Below are positions 45,965 to 55,339 of a stretch of 64,000 bases of DNA, piece after piece (position 1 is the stretch's first letter; each line of letters opens with the position of its first letter). Source of the stretch: Thomasclavelia cocleata. Its GTDB lineage: Bacteria > Bacillota_I > Bacilli_A > Erysipelotrichales > Coprobacillaceae. The translations under genes and the position numbers were made by a program. The notes below the pieces were generated by a model that saw nothing but the letters and a program-made list of their open reading frames with translations, was not told where the DNA came from and ran no database searches. The stretch covers positions 40,064-104,063 of the forward strand of contig NZ_FOIN01000001.1 of assembly GCF_900102365.1 (NCBI RefSeq), in the 5' to 3' direction.

Positions 45965-46477
45965 TTACCTCATTGCACATTGTACAGGATAGAAACGGTT
46001 TTCTTCAAATTTAATAGTTTCATATCTTTTTGTGTTTATGTTATTATTATGTATAAGAATATCGATTTCATTTTTCTTTTTATACAATTCACCTATTTCA
46101 AAACATTCTTCCCAATAGCTATCCCATACCCACATATCAGGCTTTAAATCTTCAAGTTTGTATGGTTTTATTGTATTATCAGCCAATTTAATATTCTCAT
46201 TGTTATTTAATAGAATTGCCTTGGCAGTTGCTAAACCGTTATACAATCCAATCATGTAGCTATCTGTTAAGTTATTCTTTTGTGCTTCGATAACTTTATT
46301 TAAATAATCAATACCATTAAAATAATCTGTTATTAAATCGTATAAGAAACCTTTTAAATCATTTACATTGTCATCATCATTGAGCATAAAATTATCGTTT
46401 AAGGCATTAACACAATAAATTAAAAATTCCTTTTCACTAACATTATGCTTTTTTATATATTCTTCTTTACTCGACAT
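45965..46477 (-). CDS. Hypothetical phage protein
   Basis: 170 residues; the C-terminal part (LEDLKPDMWVWDSYWEECFE) resembles small phage proteins with an SH3-like barrel. GAGGTAG precedes the ATG. Confidence 0.58.
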   Translation of the reverse strand: MSSKEEYIKKHNVSEKEFLIYCVNALNDNFMLNDDDNVNDLKGFLYDLITDYFNGIDYLNKVIEAQKNNLTDSYMIGLYNGLATAKAILLNNNENIKLADNTIKPYKLEDLKPDMWVWDSYWEECFEIGELYKKKNEIDILIHNNNINTKRYETIKFEENRFYPVQCAMR

Positions 46478-46856
46478 CTTCTTCTACCTCTTTGTTATCT
46501 CTTTCGATACACTTATCTATCATATTTTTTATTTCTTCTTTAGTGAAGTTACATAAACTTACGCAACCGTTTATACTCCAATTCTTATATGCACCAATAC
46601 CCTTGCCCTGATAACTAAATCCATGTTGTTTAAAACCATATTTGCCATTATCTAATGGTTTAAATTCTTCATATTGTAATTCTATATAATAATCATATCT
46701 TTTAGATGATTTATAATACTCTAATGGTACTTCGTTTTGAGTTTGTGAATATGTAACCACTTCATGTAATGCTTTTTTATATTCTTTAACAACGTCTAAC
46801 TGCTCCAAGCTATGTAATGTGTCAGCATACTCTAATATTTCTTCTCTAGTTGGCAT
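46467..46856 (-). CDS. Hypothetical phage protein
   Basis: 129 residues, acidic C-terminus. Unrecognised. Starts ATG after AAAGGGTGG and overlaps both neighbours by about 10 bp, a coupled run. Confidence 0.58.
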   Translation of the reverse strand: MPTREEILEYADTLHSLEQLDVVKEYKKALHEVVTYSQTQNEVPLEYYKSSKRYDYYIELQYEEFKPLDNGKYGFKQHGFSYQGKGIGAYKNWSINGCVSLCNFTKEEIKNMIDKCIERDNKEVEEDVE

Positions 46857-47109
46857 CTTCTAACCACCCTTTACCTACAAATTTTTTAAATACTTCTTTA
46901 GGTGATAAACAATTTTTCCCGCTTTCTTTAATAACTTGGTGGATATGGTTACAATCAACAATACTACTTAATCCAAATTTCCCTTTAAATAATACGCTTG
47001 CAATTACATATTTTTCTTCAACACCCCTATGCAATGTACAATCGGGACATAATTCGTTTAATAATAAGACTAATTTTACTTCCATTCTAAGTTGCTTTTT
47101 TTCATTCAT
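46846..47109 (-). CDS. Hypothetical phage protein
   Basis: 87 residues with CPDCTLH motif; unrecognised. AAAAGGAGTG precedes the ATG. Confidence 0.58.
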   Translation of the reverse strand: MNEKKQLRMEVKLVLLLNELCPDCTLHRGVEEKYVIASVLFKGKFGLSSIVDCNHIHQVIKESGKNCLSPKEVFKKFVGKGWLEDAN

Positions 47110-47449
47110 TCTTCATCACTCCTTTTAATTCTCCTTTTTCTATATAATTTGTTATATTTTCTGGGCTTTTTATATACCCTAGCTGATTAGTTGATAATTT
47201 TCCCTGTTTTGTATAGCTATGAAACTCATATTGATAAGAAGCAATAAGAGTATATCCATCTTTACGTATTAATATTTTTCCTTTTTTCCATTCCCTCTTA
47301 TTTCTAGTCCACACATAAAATTCAACATCTTTATCTAATCCATTTTTTTCTAAAAATTCTTCATATACCTTATATTGAATTTTATTAAAATCCTCTATGT
47401 GTTGCTGTAATTCTTTTTCTTTAATTCTCAATTTCTGTAATTTTTCCAT
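47102..47449 (-). CDS. Hypothetical phage protein
   Basis: 115 residues: N-terminal coiled coil then WTRNKREWKKGKILIRKDGY. First gene downstream of the strong promoter at 47603-47631. GGAAGTG precedes the ATG. Confidence 0.6.
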   Translation of the reverse strand: MEKLQKLRIKEKELQQHIEDFNKIQYKVYEEFLEKNGLDKDVEFYVWTRNKREWKKGKILIRKDGYTLIASYQYEFHSYTKQGKLSTNQLGYIKSPENITNYIEKGELKGVMKNE

Positions 47450-47539
47450 TTTCTTTCACTTCCATTTTTAACAATTCTTTTTGCTTATGCCTATAATCTA
47501 TCCCTAACAATTTCTTTTTTCATATTCCTTATATAACAT

Positions 47540-47641
47540 ACTTTGCTAAGTGACATCATAAATAATTTTTTTAGGAAGAACTTAGTTTTCTTCCACGTGT
47601 ATACTATACACCAAACACAAGTTGATGTCAACTAGCAAAGT
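47540..47641 (-). promoter_or_regulatory. Strong phage promoter embedded in nested palindromes
   Basis: Minus strand: -35 TTGACA (47626-47631), 17-bp spacer, -10 TATAGT (47603-47608). Palindrome GTGTATACTATACAC (47597-47611) covers the -10 and AGTTGATGTCAACT (47620-47633) covers the -35. GGAAGAA/TTCTTCC (47574-47594) lies in the leader, and an 18-bp imperfect inverted repeat (47540-47557 versus 47624-47641, 16 of 18) encloses the whole. Best candidate for an early promoter with operator sites. Confidence 0.75.
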
Positions 47642-47647
47642 AAAATT

Positions 47648-49876
47648 TTATATATTTAACCATGTATTTCTACTTAAGTTTTCTTTTTTTAGTATTGCTC
47701 TATTGACCGTATCTAAATCTCCTATATGGAAACACTTTTCTTTCATTCTTGTAAGCCCAACATAAATCAAATTGCTATTGAGCATATAAGTGTGACTTGA
47801 TGGTGTAAATAAAATTACCACCTTGGCAGCGGAACCTTGAAATTTATGCAGCGTACAAGAATATGCTAATTCGACATTTTGCATATCCGTCTTTTCATAT
47901 CCAACAAGCAAACCATTGAAATCTATTACAATCAAGCCTCTTTTTGTAATATCAACTATTACCCCTGATTCACCGTTTGCAATAAACGTTTGTTCGTTGA
48001 TAAAGTCATAACAATCTTCGCCCCACATTGTTCCCTTTGAAACAAGAAAAGCTTTTCGATTATTTTTTGTTTGCATTACAATATCGTTAACATAAAAATT
48101 TGTGTTATGCGCTTCGATATGAATATCTGACACCTTACGTTCTTTGTTAGCTATTGGTTGTAACAATCTGTTAATATTTATACACCCATAATCACCTTTG
48201 CGATATGATGACAATACAACCACATCTGAGGTAGAATATCTTTCCAATGTTTTCGCATAAACTTTTTTTATACAGTCTAATCCAGCCTCCTTGTCATAGT
48301 TCATAAATAAATAATCTTTGTTTTCTCCAAATGCAGTAACTTTATTATCATATTTTGTTAGATACAGTTTACAATTTCTTACATCAGTAGCTACTTTCAT
48401 CAATCCACCCTCGCCATATCTAAATACCTTTGTCAGCATGGTTTTAGGTATTTTTTTTGATGTCAGTAAGTCATGCATTACGTTTCCACAACCTACTGAT
48501 GGTAACTGGGCAGGGTCACCTATTACTAGTAGTTTGGTTATATTAAAGTCGATTGCTTCCAATACAGTTTTGAACAAGAATACATCTGCCATCGAAAACT
48601 CATCGATTATAAGCACATCGCAATTCAATTTATTAAACGAGTTATATCTCCATGTAGGCGGTTGATACCCCAATCCAGTATGAATTGTTTCGGCTTTTGA
48701 TCCAGTATATTCCGATAAAACTTTGGCAGCTTTTCCAGTTGGTGCAAACAAAGCAAACCACTTACTCTTATCTGTTAACATATTAATAATAGCTTTTGCT
48801 GAAAACGACTTTCCCGTTCCTGAATATCCGACTAAAATACTAAATTGAGATTTACATAAATTATGAATGCTAGACAACTGATCATCAGTCAATTCGTATT
48901 CATCAATAGTTCTGTAATTTTCAGGATTAACTTCGTATATATCATTGATTTCTAACGCCTCATTTATTCTGTATTTTATATACATTTCGGCTTCGTATGT
49001 AACTTTTCTCGATACAAAAACATCATTATTTTTATCCTTATTGTAATAAATATCATCATCTTTGATTGCTTCAAAGAAATGTTGTGAACATTCAGGGGTT
49101 ACACTTTTAACGATTGATAACAATTTTAGAATATTTATTCTAGTACTTCCGTTATTTTCAGTTTCGGTAAGATTATATAAAATGCACTCTCTACACCTTT
49201 GTAAAGAGGTTCTTAAATTATAACCGAACTCAACAATTCTGTTTTTTTGAAGTTTTAAAAGTAATTCATCTGCACTTTTAAAACCAATTCCACTCAAAGA
49301 ACACATACATTTATATGGTTCTTGAATAATTTTTTTACGTACAATTTCGATTGAAGTATACTTGCTGTACATTTTTCTTAATACATTTAATGAAATATAT
49401 CCTTTAAATTCATTAATAAGGTCAATTAACATAAAATTATCAATTATTTTATTCTTGATTTTTTCAAATGTAACATCTTTAATACCTTTAACTAATGACA
49501 AATCAACATCTTCATTATCCAGAACCATTTGGATAATATTCGGATAATGAAGATACAATTCTGAGGCTTGCCTTTCTGTACATATAGTTCTAAGAAATTG
49601 ATATGTTTCTTGCTGATTCACTGGTTTATCTCTTGATATCGAAACTACTTTATATGTTGTTCCATATTTGTTTTTAGTTGGTATTCCAGTAATTTTATAG
49701 TCAGTATTTAAATCCAATTCAGATATTTCTCCCATAATAGACACATTTCCGTAATTATTTGCAATTACCCTAGGATTTGATTTAAAATCAACATTCATAG
49801 CATATATCCTAAAATTTTCTTTAGAGAAGGTACATCTATTTACTTGCCCTGTAAATACCGTTTCTTTTTCTTCTAT
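47648..49876 (-). CDS. RecD2-like ATP-dependent DNA helicase
   Basis: SF1B helicase, about 742 residues. Walker A LVGYSGTGKSFSAKAI, Walker B VLIIDEFSMAD, motif GDPAQLPSVG and C-terminal LAYSCTLHKFQGS and VGLTRMK are present. The first ATG is at 49798, but 26 in-frame codons before it read ETVFTGQVNRCTFSKENFRI, fitting the RecD2 N-terminal OB fold. GAGGTGA is placed for an ATA start at 49876, which I prefer with caution. It is the gene just downstream of polymerase III alpha. Confidence 0.85.
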   Translation of the reverse strand: MEEKETVFTGQVNRCTFSKENFRIYAMNVDFKSNPRVIANNYGNVSIMGEISELDLNTDYKITGIPTKNKYGTTYKVVSISRDKPVNQQETYQFLRTICTERQASELYLHYPNIIQMVLDNEDVDLSLVKGIKDVTFEKIKNKIIDNFMLIDLINEFKGYISLNVLRKMYSKYTSIEIVRKKIIQEPYKCMCSLSGIGFKSADELLLKLQKNRIVEFGYNLRTSLQRCRECILYNLTETENNGSTRINILKLLSIVKSVTPECSQHFFEAIKDDDIYYNKDKNNDVFVSRKVTYEAEMYIKYRINEALEINDIYEVNPENYRTIDEYELTDDQLSSIHNLCKSQFSILVGYSGTGKSFSAKAIINMLTDKSKWFALFAPTGKAAKVLSEYTGSKAETIHTGLGYQPPTWRYNSFNKLNCDVLIIDEFSMADVFLFKTVLEAIDFNITKLLVIGDPAQLPSVGCGNVMHDLLTSKKIPKTMLTKVFRYGEGGLMKVATDVRNCKLYLTKYDNKVTAFGENKDYLFMNYDKEAGLDCIKKVYAKTLERYSTSDVVVLSSYRKGDYGCININRLLQPIANKERKVSDIHIEAHNTNFYVNDIVMQTKNNRKAFLVSKGTMWGEDCYDFINEQTFIANGESGVIVDITKRGLIVIDFNGLLVGYEKTDMQNVELAYSCTLHKFQGSAAKVVILFTPSSHTYMLNSNLIYVGLTRMKEKCFHIGDLDTVNRAILKKENLSRNTWLNI

Positions 49877-52800
49877 AGTTTTATCACCTCATAATCATTT
49901 AATATTTCTTCTACTTCATCAGTTGCTATCCATTTCCCTTCAGCATCAGGTCGCTTTTTAAATTCTTTATCTAACTCCTTTATGCTTAAAACCGAAAACT
50001 GGTCAAATGGGTTGTCTCTGAATTTTTTTCCTCTTTTAATTCTTGTTTTTATCTCTTGTCCATTGTTTAAGTTTCTTATAATTAATCTTGGGGTTGTTGG
50101 ATTATTTCCTATAACAAAATCTATAACTATATAATACATATTGTTTATTTCAGAGTTTGAATAATCAGTATATCCTAAATTTTCAATTTCAAATTTTATC
50201 TGCTTTACTACTGGCATTGGTTTTGGGCAAACTTTCTCTAAAGTTATTGATAGTTCTTTCAAAAGGCTCAAATTATCAATATCTCTATATTGTTTTGGAG
50301 TAATTTTTTTTGAATACTTCTCTAAATAATATTCCGATATTCCTATTTTTTCTAATTTAGATTTTGAAATAATTTTAGCGTTTCTTAATTGAATGTATTT
50401 ATTATAAACTTCTTCCAAATAAACGTTATTGCCAAAATCCGAAAAATAATTAAGACCAATCAAAATCCTTGTTTGTCTTTCATCTAATGATGTTTTACTC
50501 ATATCATCTAATAATTCTATAAAAGAACTATAGTTATTTTTTGCTAATTCAAACAACTCTTCTGCGATCTGACCATTACAATATTTTATACTCTCAATGC
50601 CTTGATAGATTGAATTTGTTTTCTTATCCATATAAAATTCAGCCTTAGAATATCCAAATCTTATTCCATTAACATAACAACCTTTTTGGTTTATATAATT
50701 TTTAATATTTTTCATTTTATCAGCATCGCTTTTGTAAATATTTAGTGCAGCAGTAAACGTCTCTAATGGATAATAATGTCGCAAATATCCACAAGCAAAT
50801 CCTAAGAATGAATATGGATCAGAATGATTCTTACTAAATAAATACGAACTTGCATCTTCTATTACTTTTAAAAAATTGACAATTAATTCTTCTGATTCAT
50901 TCTCTTTCACCCCATAATTTTCTTTCATAGTTTTAAAAAAGCCCTTTTTTATATCAGGAATATATTTTTCAGTACCAGTTTTTTTAGCAAAACCACGTCT
51001 TATTACATCTGCTTGACCCATCGAATATCCACAAAATATATGCAAGAATTCTATAACTTGTTCTTGATATACGAGATACCCTAATGTTGGCGCCAGGAAT
51101 TCATTTAATGCATAATGTCCATTATCTCTATATAATCCTTTAGCTAAACTATCACGATAAGATGCGCCCGCAGGCCTTATTGCCCCATTTGCCATAGACA
51201 TTAAGTCTATATATGAAAAATCTGGATTTTTTTCTCTTATTTTTTCAATTACTTCTGGCTTTAATATATCTTTTAAATAATTACCTGCAAAATCTGATTC
51301 AAATTGAAAAATCAATGTGGTATCTTTAGCTAAATCTTCCCAAACATTCATATCAGTAAAATCCATATTTTCAGGTAATAAAAAGTCTATTTTTGCAAGC
51401 TTGCAGGTTTTATAAATTAGTCCAACACAGTCTAATCCAAGTACATCCAGTTTTACATAATTTAAAGAATCAATTTCTTTCATGTTGATTTGTGAAATTG
51501 GGTTTTTGTTTGTTTTACTTCTAAACGTTCCAAATTTTCCTTCAATCGGGTAAGGCGAAACTACTAGTCCAGCAGGATGAGAACCTACAGAAACTATAGT
51601 GCCTGATACCAAATCAACATATTTAAATAATTTTGGATATCGTTTTCGGTATAATTCATCAATTTCAAACTTTTTGTTATCATTTAAGAATACTGCATTG
51701 CTAATTTCTTGAGTTTCATTTAGCGACATTCCCAAAGCACGACCGATATCCTTAATTGCACCTTTCATTTTGATAGTGTTAAATGTAATAATATCGCAAC
51801 AATAAAGACCATCTCTTTTAAACAGATAATCTCTTACCATACCTCTGTCTTCATTAAACCAATCTGTGTCAATATCTGCTAAGGTAATTCTTTCGGTATT
51901 CATAAATCTTTCAAAATTCAAATTATATTTAATACTATCTATTTCAGTAATTCCCAACAGATATGCAATTACACTTCCAGAAACCGACCCTCGTGAGTAT
52001 CCAAAATTCACTCCTTGTTTTTTTAGATATGACTTGTAATCTTCTTCAAGCAACAAAAAATCAATTGCCTCATTATGCTTATAAGTTTGCAACTCATAAT
52101 TAATCCTTTGAATATAGTCTTTGTAATTTGGAAATTTGTTAATCCCCCTATTTTTTACACCTTCAACAATTTTTTTCAGTAATACACCTTCAGAATCGTC
52201 ATACAATTTCGGATATTTTTTTGAATAATCTAATCTGAATTCTTCAACCATATCACTCATTATGTTTGTATTCTCAATTGCTTGAAGATACACTTCTTCT
52301 GGTAATGCATTTTGAATTTTATATGCCTCAACTAACTCATCATATGTTTTGAAAGACATATCCCAATTATTTTCATCATTTCCAAAGTTCACCCTTTTAC
52401 CAATCTGCAAAACTCTTCGCCCCTCTAAATCCTCTTTTGTTAAAGCGTGAGTGTCAGTTCCAGCGATTAACGGTATTCCAGTTGTATCACTTATATTCTT
52501 TAAATATTGATTATATTTTTTTTGAAAAGCATCATTATGATGTTGCACCTCTAAAAAACATCTATGCTTGTTTTTTATTAATAAATTTAAAAATCTTTTT
52601 TGAATCGCTTTATCTCCCTTTGCAAGAATGCCACCTACGCAAGCTGTAGTAATGATAATATTGTCGCTGGTTTCTTCCAATTCTTTTAAGCTAATTCTAG
52701 GGTGATAATATTTATGATCTTCTTCAAACGCAATTGAAGATAGTTTATTTAGCTCTTCAACCCCATTGCCATTTTTTGCTATTAAAACACAATGATAATT

Positions 52801-53055
52801 ATCTCGAATCTTCTCAGATAATTCTTCGGTAACATAAAATTCTTCAGCATGAATATACTTCATTCCAGCTTTTTCAATTTCATCTTTTTTATGTTTCCAT
52901 TCATATATGCATCCATGTTCTGCAAAGCCAAACGACTTCATACCAAGCGATTTAGCATAATCAATATATTGATAGTATTTGTTAATACTATCAATATTTG
53001 TTACACCATTCGATAAATCTGAATGAACATGATAAAGAACATAATTTTTAGACAT
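49873..53055 (-). CDS. dnaE: DNA polymerase III alpha subunit (DnaE-type)
   Basis: 1060 residues from ATG 53055 (GAGGAG upstream). N-terminal PHP domain YHVHSD (residues 8-13) and TDTHALTKED. Then GYSRGSVSGSVIAYLLGIT (~352-370) and the catalytic ADIDTDW (393-399), and GSHPAGLVVSP. The finger/beta-binding part is shorter than chromosomal DnaE and no N-terminal exonuclease is seen. Replicates the phage genome. Its 5' end overlaps the nuclease gene by 8 bp. Confidence 0.92.
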   Translation of the reverse strand: MSKNYVLYHVHSDLSNGVTNIDSINKYYQYIDYAKSLGMKSFGFAEHGCIYEWKHKKDEIEKAGMKYIHAEEFYVTEELSEKIRDNYHCVLIAKNGNGVEELNKLSSIAFEEDHKYYHPRISLKELEETSDNIIITTACVGGILAKGDKAIQKRFLNLLIKNKHRCFLEVQHHNDAFQKKYNQYLKNISDTTGIPLIAGTDTHALTKEDLEGRRVLQIGKRVNFGNDENNWDMSFKTYDELVEAYKIQNALPEEVYLQAIENTNIMSDMVEEFRLDYSKKYPKLYDDSEGVLLKKIVEGVKNRGINKFPNYKDYIQRINYELQTYKHNEAIDFLLLEEDYKSYLKKQGVNFGYSRGSVSGSVIAYLLGITEIDSIKYNLNFERFMNTERITLADIDTDWFNEDRGMVRDYLFKRDGLYCCDIITFNTIKMKGAIKDIGRALGMSLNETQEISNAVFLNDNKKFEIDELYRKRYPKLFKYVDLVSGTIVSVGSHPAGLVVSPYPIEGKFGTFRSKTNKNPISQINMKEIDSLNYVKLDVLGLDCVGLIYKTCKLAKIDFLLPENMDFTDMNVWEDLAKDTTLIFQFESDFAGNYLKDILKPEVIEKIREKNPDFSYIDLMSMANGAIRPAGASYRDSLAKGLYRDNGHYALNEFLAPTLGYLVYQEQVIEFLHIFCGYSMGQADVIRRGFAKKTGTEKYIPDIKKGFFKTMKENYGVKENESEELIVNFLKVIEDASSYLFSKNHSDPYSFLGFACGYLRHYYPLETFTAALNIYKSDADKMKNIKNYINQKGCYVNGIRFGYSKAEFYMDKKTNSIYQGIESIKYCNGQIAEELFELAKNNYSSFIELLDDMSKTSLDERQTRILIGLNYFSDFGNNVYLEEVYNKYIQLRNAKIISKSKLEKIGISEYYLEKYSKKITPKQYRDIDNLSLLKELSITLEKVCPKPMPVVKQIKFEIENLGYTDYSNSEINNMYYIVIDFVIGNNPTTPRLIIRNLNNGQEIKTRIKRGKKFRDNPFDQFSVLSIKELDKEFKKRPDAEGKWIATDEVEEILNDYEVIKL

Positions 53056-54238
53056 CTGATAATAACTCCTCAAGCATATTATCAAAATCAATGTCAATTT
53101 CATTAGAAGTATTGTTATCACCATTACTAATAGATAGCAAATCAATACCTCCCTTTTCATTTTCTAATTGTTTTAAATATTCTTTATAAGGCAACAATAA
53201 ATTAGCACTATAACCACACAACGTTGAGTAATAATAGCTTTGAGTTTTTACACTATCCTTATCATCCCAAAACAATTTAGAATCATGACTAAGTTTATAC
53301 ATATCAGTTTTTTCATTGATTTCATCAATTGTATTGATTAATAAATCTTTCCACTGTTGTAATAATTCTTGTGTTACTTCAACATACACCCAACAGTCTT
53401 CAAATATAAATTTTTCTTTTATGTCATCAGGCAAACAGTCTATTGAGTTATCTTGCATTACTTTCATTATATATTCATCGACTTGTTCACTATCGTATTT
53501 AAAATGTTTTAACCAAACCATTATATTAGACACCAGTGATTCGCCAAGTTTACATCTTTCGATTTCTCTAACTTTTTTCTTGCCATTTTTTTGTTCTATA
53601 GTAACATTTTGATACTTTAGAAAATTCCAGCCAATCTTAATTTTATTTAATGGAATACCCAACTGATGAATTCCAATTGCATACAGTGCCAGCTGACCAC
53701 ATTCTTCCAATGCTTTTTTACCTTTATAGATAGTGCTTGTTTTAAAATCCCCAATTATACAATTACCATCTTTTGTTGTAATCAATATATCAATATATCC
53801 TTGCAATACAATATCATGTCTTAACTTTATCAAAATAAATTGCTCAATCATTTTTTTATCAACTATTGATTTATGATTTTTAAAAAAATGTGTTAAATCT
53901 TCGTTATATTTAATTTTTATATTATTGTTTTTTTCGGAATTATTACGGTCAAATTTCAAATCAGCCAAATCAATATTTAACATCCAGCCATCTCGAAAAC
54001 GCTCTATCATATCATTATATTGAATTTTCCCCTCATAATACTCCTCTAAAACACCGTGTGCTACCCCGCCTAGGGGTGCATACGCACAATTATTATTATC
54101 TTCAGGAATATGTTTAACGTATCTTAAAAAATATTCATAATGTGATGTCATATAGGAATGCACCCTAGACCAACTCCACAGAAAATCAACAGAGTATTTT
54201 TTACATATTCCTGAAAGTTCTTCTTTTGTCTTTCTCAA
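53048..54238 (-). CDS. PD-(D/E)XK nuclease (RecB/Cas4-like)
   Basis: 396 residues. NCIIGDFKTSTIYKGKK then ALEECGQLALYAIGI is the RecB-family D-x-K core with the Q-x-x-x-Y motif; HGVLEEYYEGK matches the preceding helix. Starts with TTG overlapping the upstream stop codon and without a clear Shine-Dalgarno. Likely processes ends in phage recombination or replication. Confidence 0.82.
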   Translation of the reverse strand: MRKTKEELSGICKKYSVDFLWSWSRVHSYMTSHYEYFLRYVKHIPEDNNNCAYAPLGGVAHGVLEEYYEGKIQYNDMIERFRDGWMLNIDLADLKFDRNNSEKNNNIKIKYNEDLTHFFKNHKSIVDKKMIEQFILIKLRHDIVLQGYIDILITTKDGNCIIGDFKTSTIYKGKKALEECGQLALYAIGIHQLGIPLNKIKIGWNFLKYQNVTIEQKNGKKKVREIERCKLGESLVSNIMVWLKHFKYDSEQVDEYIMKVMQDNSIDCLPDDIKEKFIFEDCWVYVEVTQELLQQWKDLLINTIDEINEKTDMYKLSHDSKLFWDDKDSVKTQSYYYSTLCGYSANLLLPYKEYLKQLENEKGGIDLLSISNGDNNTSNEIDIDFDNMLEELLSDV

Positions 54239-55329
54239 TTTTTATTTTTTAAACTATCTAAGTATTTTTTATGTTCTTTTTCGTCATATTTTATTTTATA
54301 CTTCATTAAAAATTCGAATATATTACTGCTCTTATCTGCAATAGAATCTTTGGGATTTAATAAATTATATTTATCATATGTGTAATAAACATTTCTGATA
54401 CCATAAAATTTTTCGCACATATGACGTATTTCATTAATACTTATATCTTTATCCAAACTAATGATAATATCTACATTTAAACCAATTAAAATCCTTGCCT
54501 GTTCCGAACTTAATGTGTGTCCACTTAAAGCTACTCCAGTTGGATCTTTTCTAGAATGTCTTTTTAATACACTTTTTTCCGATTCATATACAACTACATA
54601 ACCATATTTTGTTATATCTTCTTTATTTTCCCATAATCCATATAGGTTATGACTTTTTGGGTAAGTAGGAGTAATAAAATATTTTTTTATTCCCAATTCT
54701 TCATAATTATCAATAACTGTTCTCTGATTATATCCTAGCAATTTACCATCAAGCCAGTATCTTAAGGGAATTATATTTCTCTTATATAAGTGACTATATG
54801 CTAACCCGAATTTTTTTATGGTTTGTGGAACAATGCCTTCACGAAACCAATCAATATGGATATACGGTATATAATCAATATTCTCCATTTCATCCAAATC
54901 TATGTCTTGTACATAAACAGTGCTTCGTTTGATTTTTTTAAACACTTCTAATGGATCATTAACTTGTTTTTTTACTTTAACATCTTTATTGTATGTTAAT
55001 GGTATATCAAACAATTTGTGTACATATTTAATTGCTTCTCGAAAATCAAAATTTTGATTAGTTCTAGAAAAATTATACTGTATCAGTGTAAATATATCTG
55101 ATTTGATCTCATCATTACTTTTAAAGTATTCTTCTCTTGTATAGTTACGAACATTAATATATTTATTATTATTAACAACTATACAAGAAGGATTATCTCC
55201 ATCAATGTTCCCACAAGTAAAATATTCTTTATTTTTATTATATTTAATATGATGACATCCAATTTCATTTAGAACATATTCGATCTTACAATTATTAAAA
55301 ATGTATTCTTTTAGTTCTAATCCTGTCAT
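54235..55329 (-). CDS. DNA primase (zinc-binding + TOPRIM)
   Basis: 364 residues from ATG 55329 (GAGGG upstream). N-terminal CHC2-like zinc finger (IGCHHIKYNKNKEYFTCG; DNPSC) and a TOPRIM domain with VVVYESEKS (Glu) and IISLDKDIS (DxD). No helicase domain; it is coded next to the DnaB-like helicase. Makes primers for the phage polymerase. Confidence 0.85.
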   Translation of the reverse strand: MTGLELKEYIFNNCKIEYVLNEIGCHHIKYNKNKEYFTCGNIDGDNPSCIVVNNNKYINVRNYTREEYFKSNDEIKSDIFTLIQYNFSRTNQNFDFREAIKYVHKLFDIPLTYNKDVKVKKQVNDPLEVFKKIKRSTVYVQDIDLDEMENIDYIPYIHIDWFREGIVPQTIKKFGLAYSHLYKRNIIPLRYWLDGKLLGYNQRTVIDNYEELGIKKYFITPTYPKSHNLYGLWENKEDITKYGYVVVYESEKSVLKRHSRKDPTGVALSGHTLSSEQARILIGLNVDIIISLDKDISINEIRHMCEKFYGIRNVYYTYDKYNLLNPKDSIADKSSNIFEFLMKYKIKYDEKEHKKYLDSLKNKN

Positions 55330-55339
55330 CTTTAACCCT

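Noticed and set aside
53056-53160. 35-residue N-terminal extension of DNA polymerase III alpha
   Set aside because: Lies inside the nuclease gene; the PHP domain begins at ATG 53055, which has its own GAGGAG.
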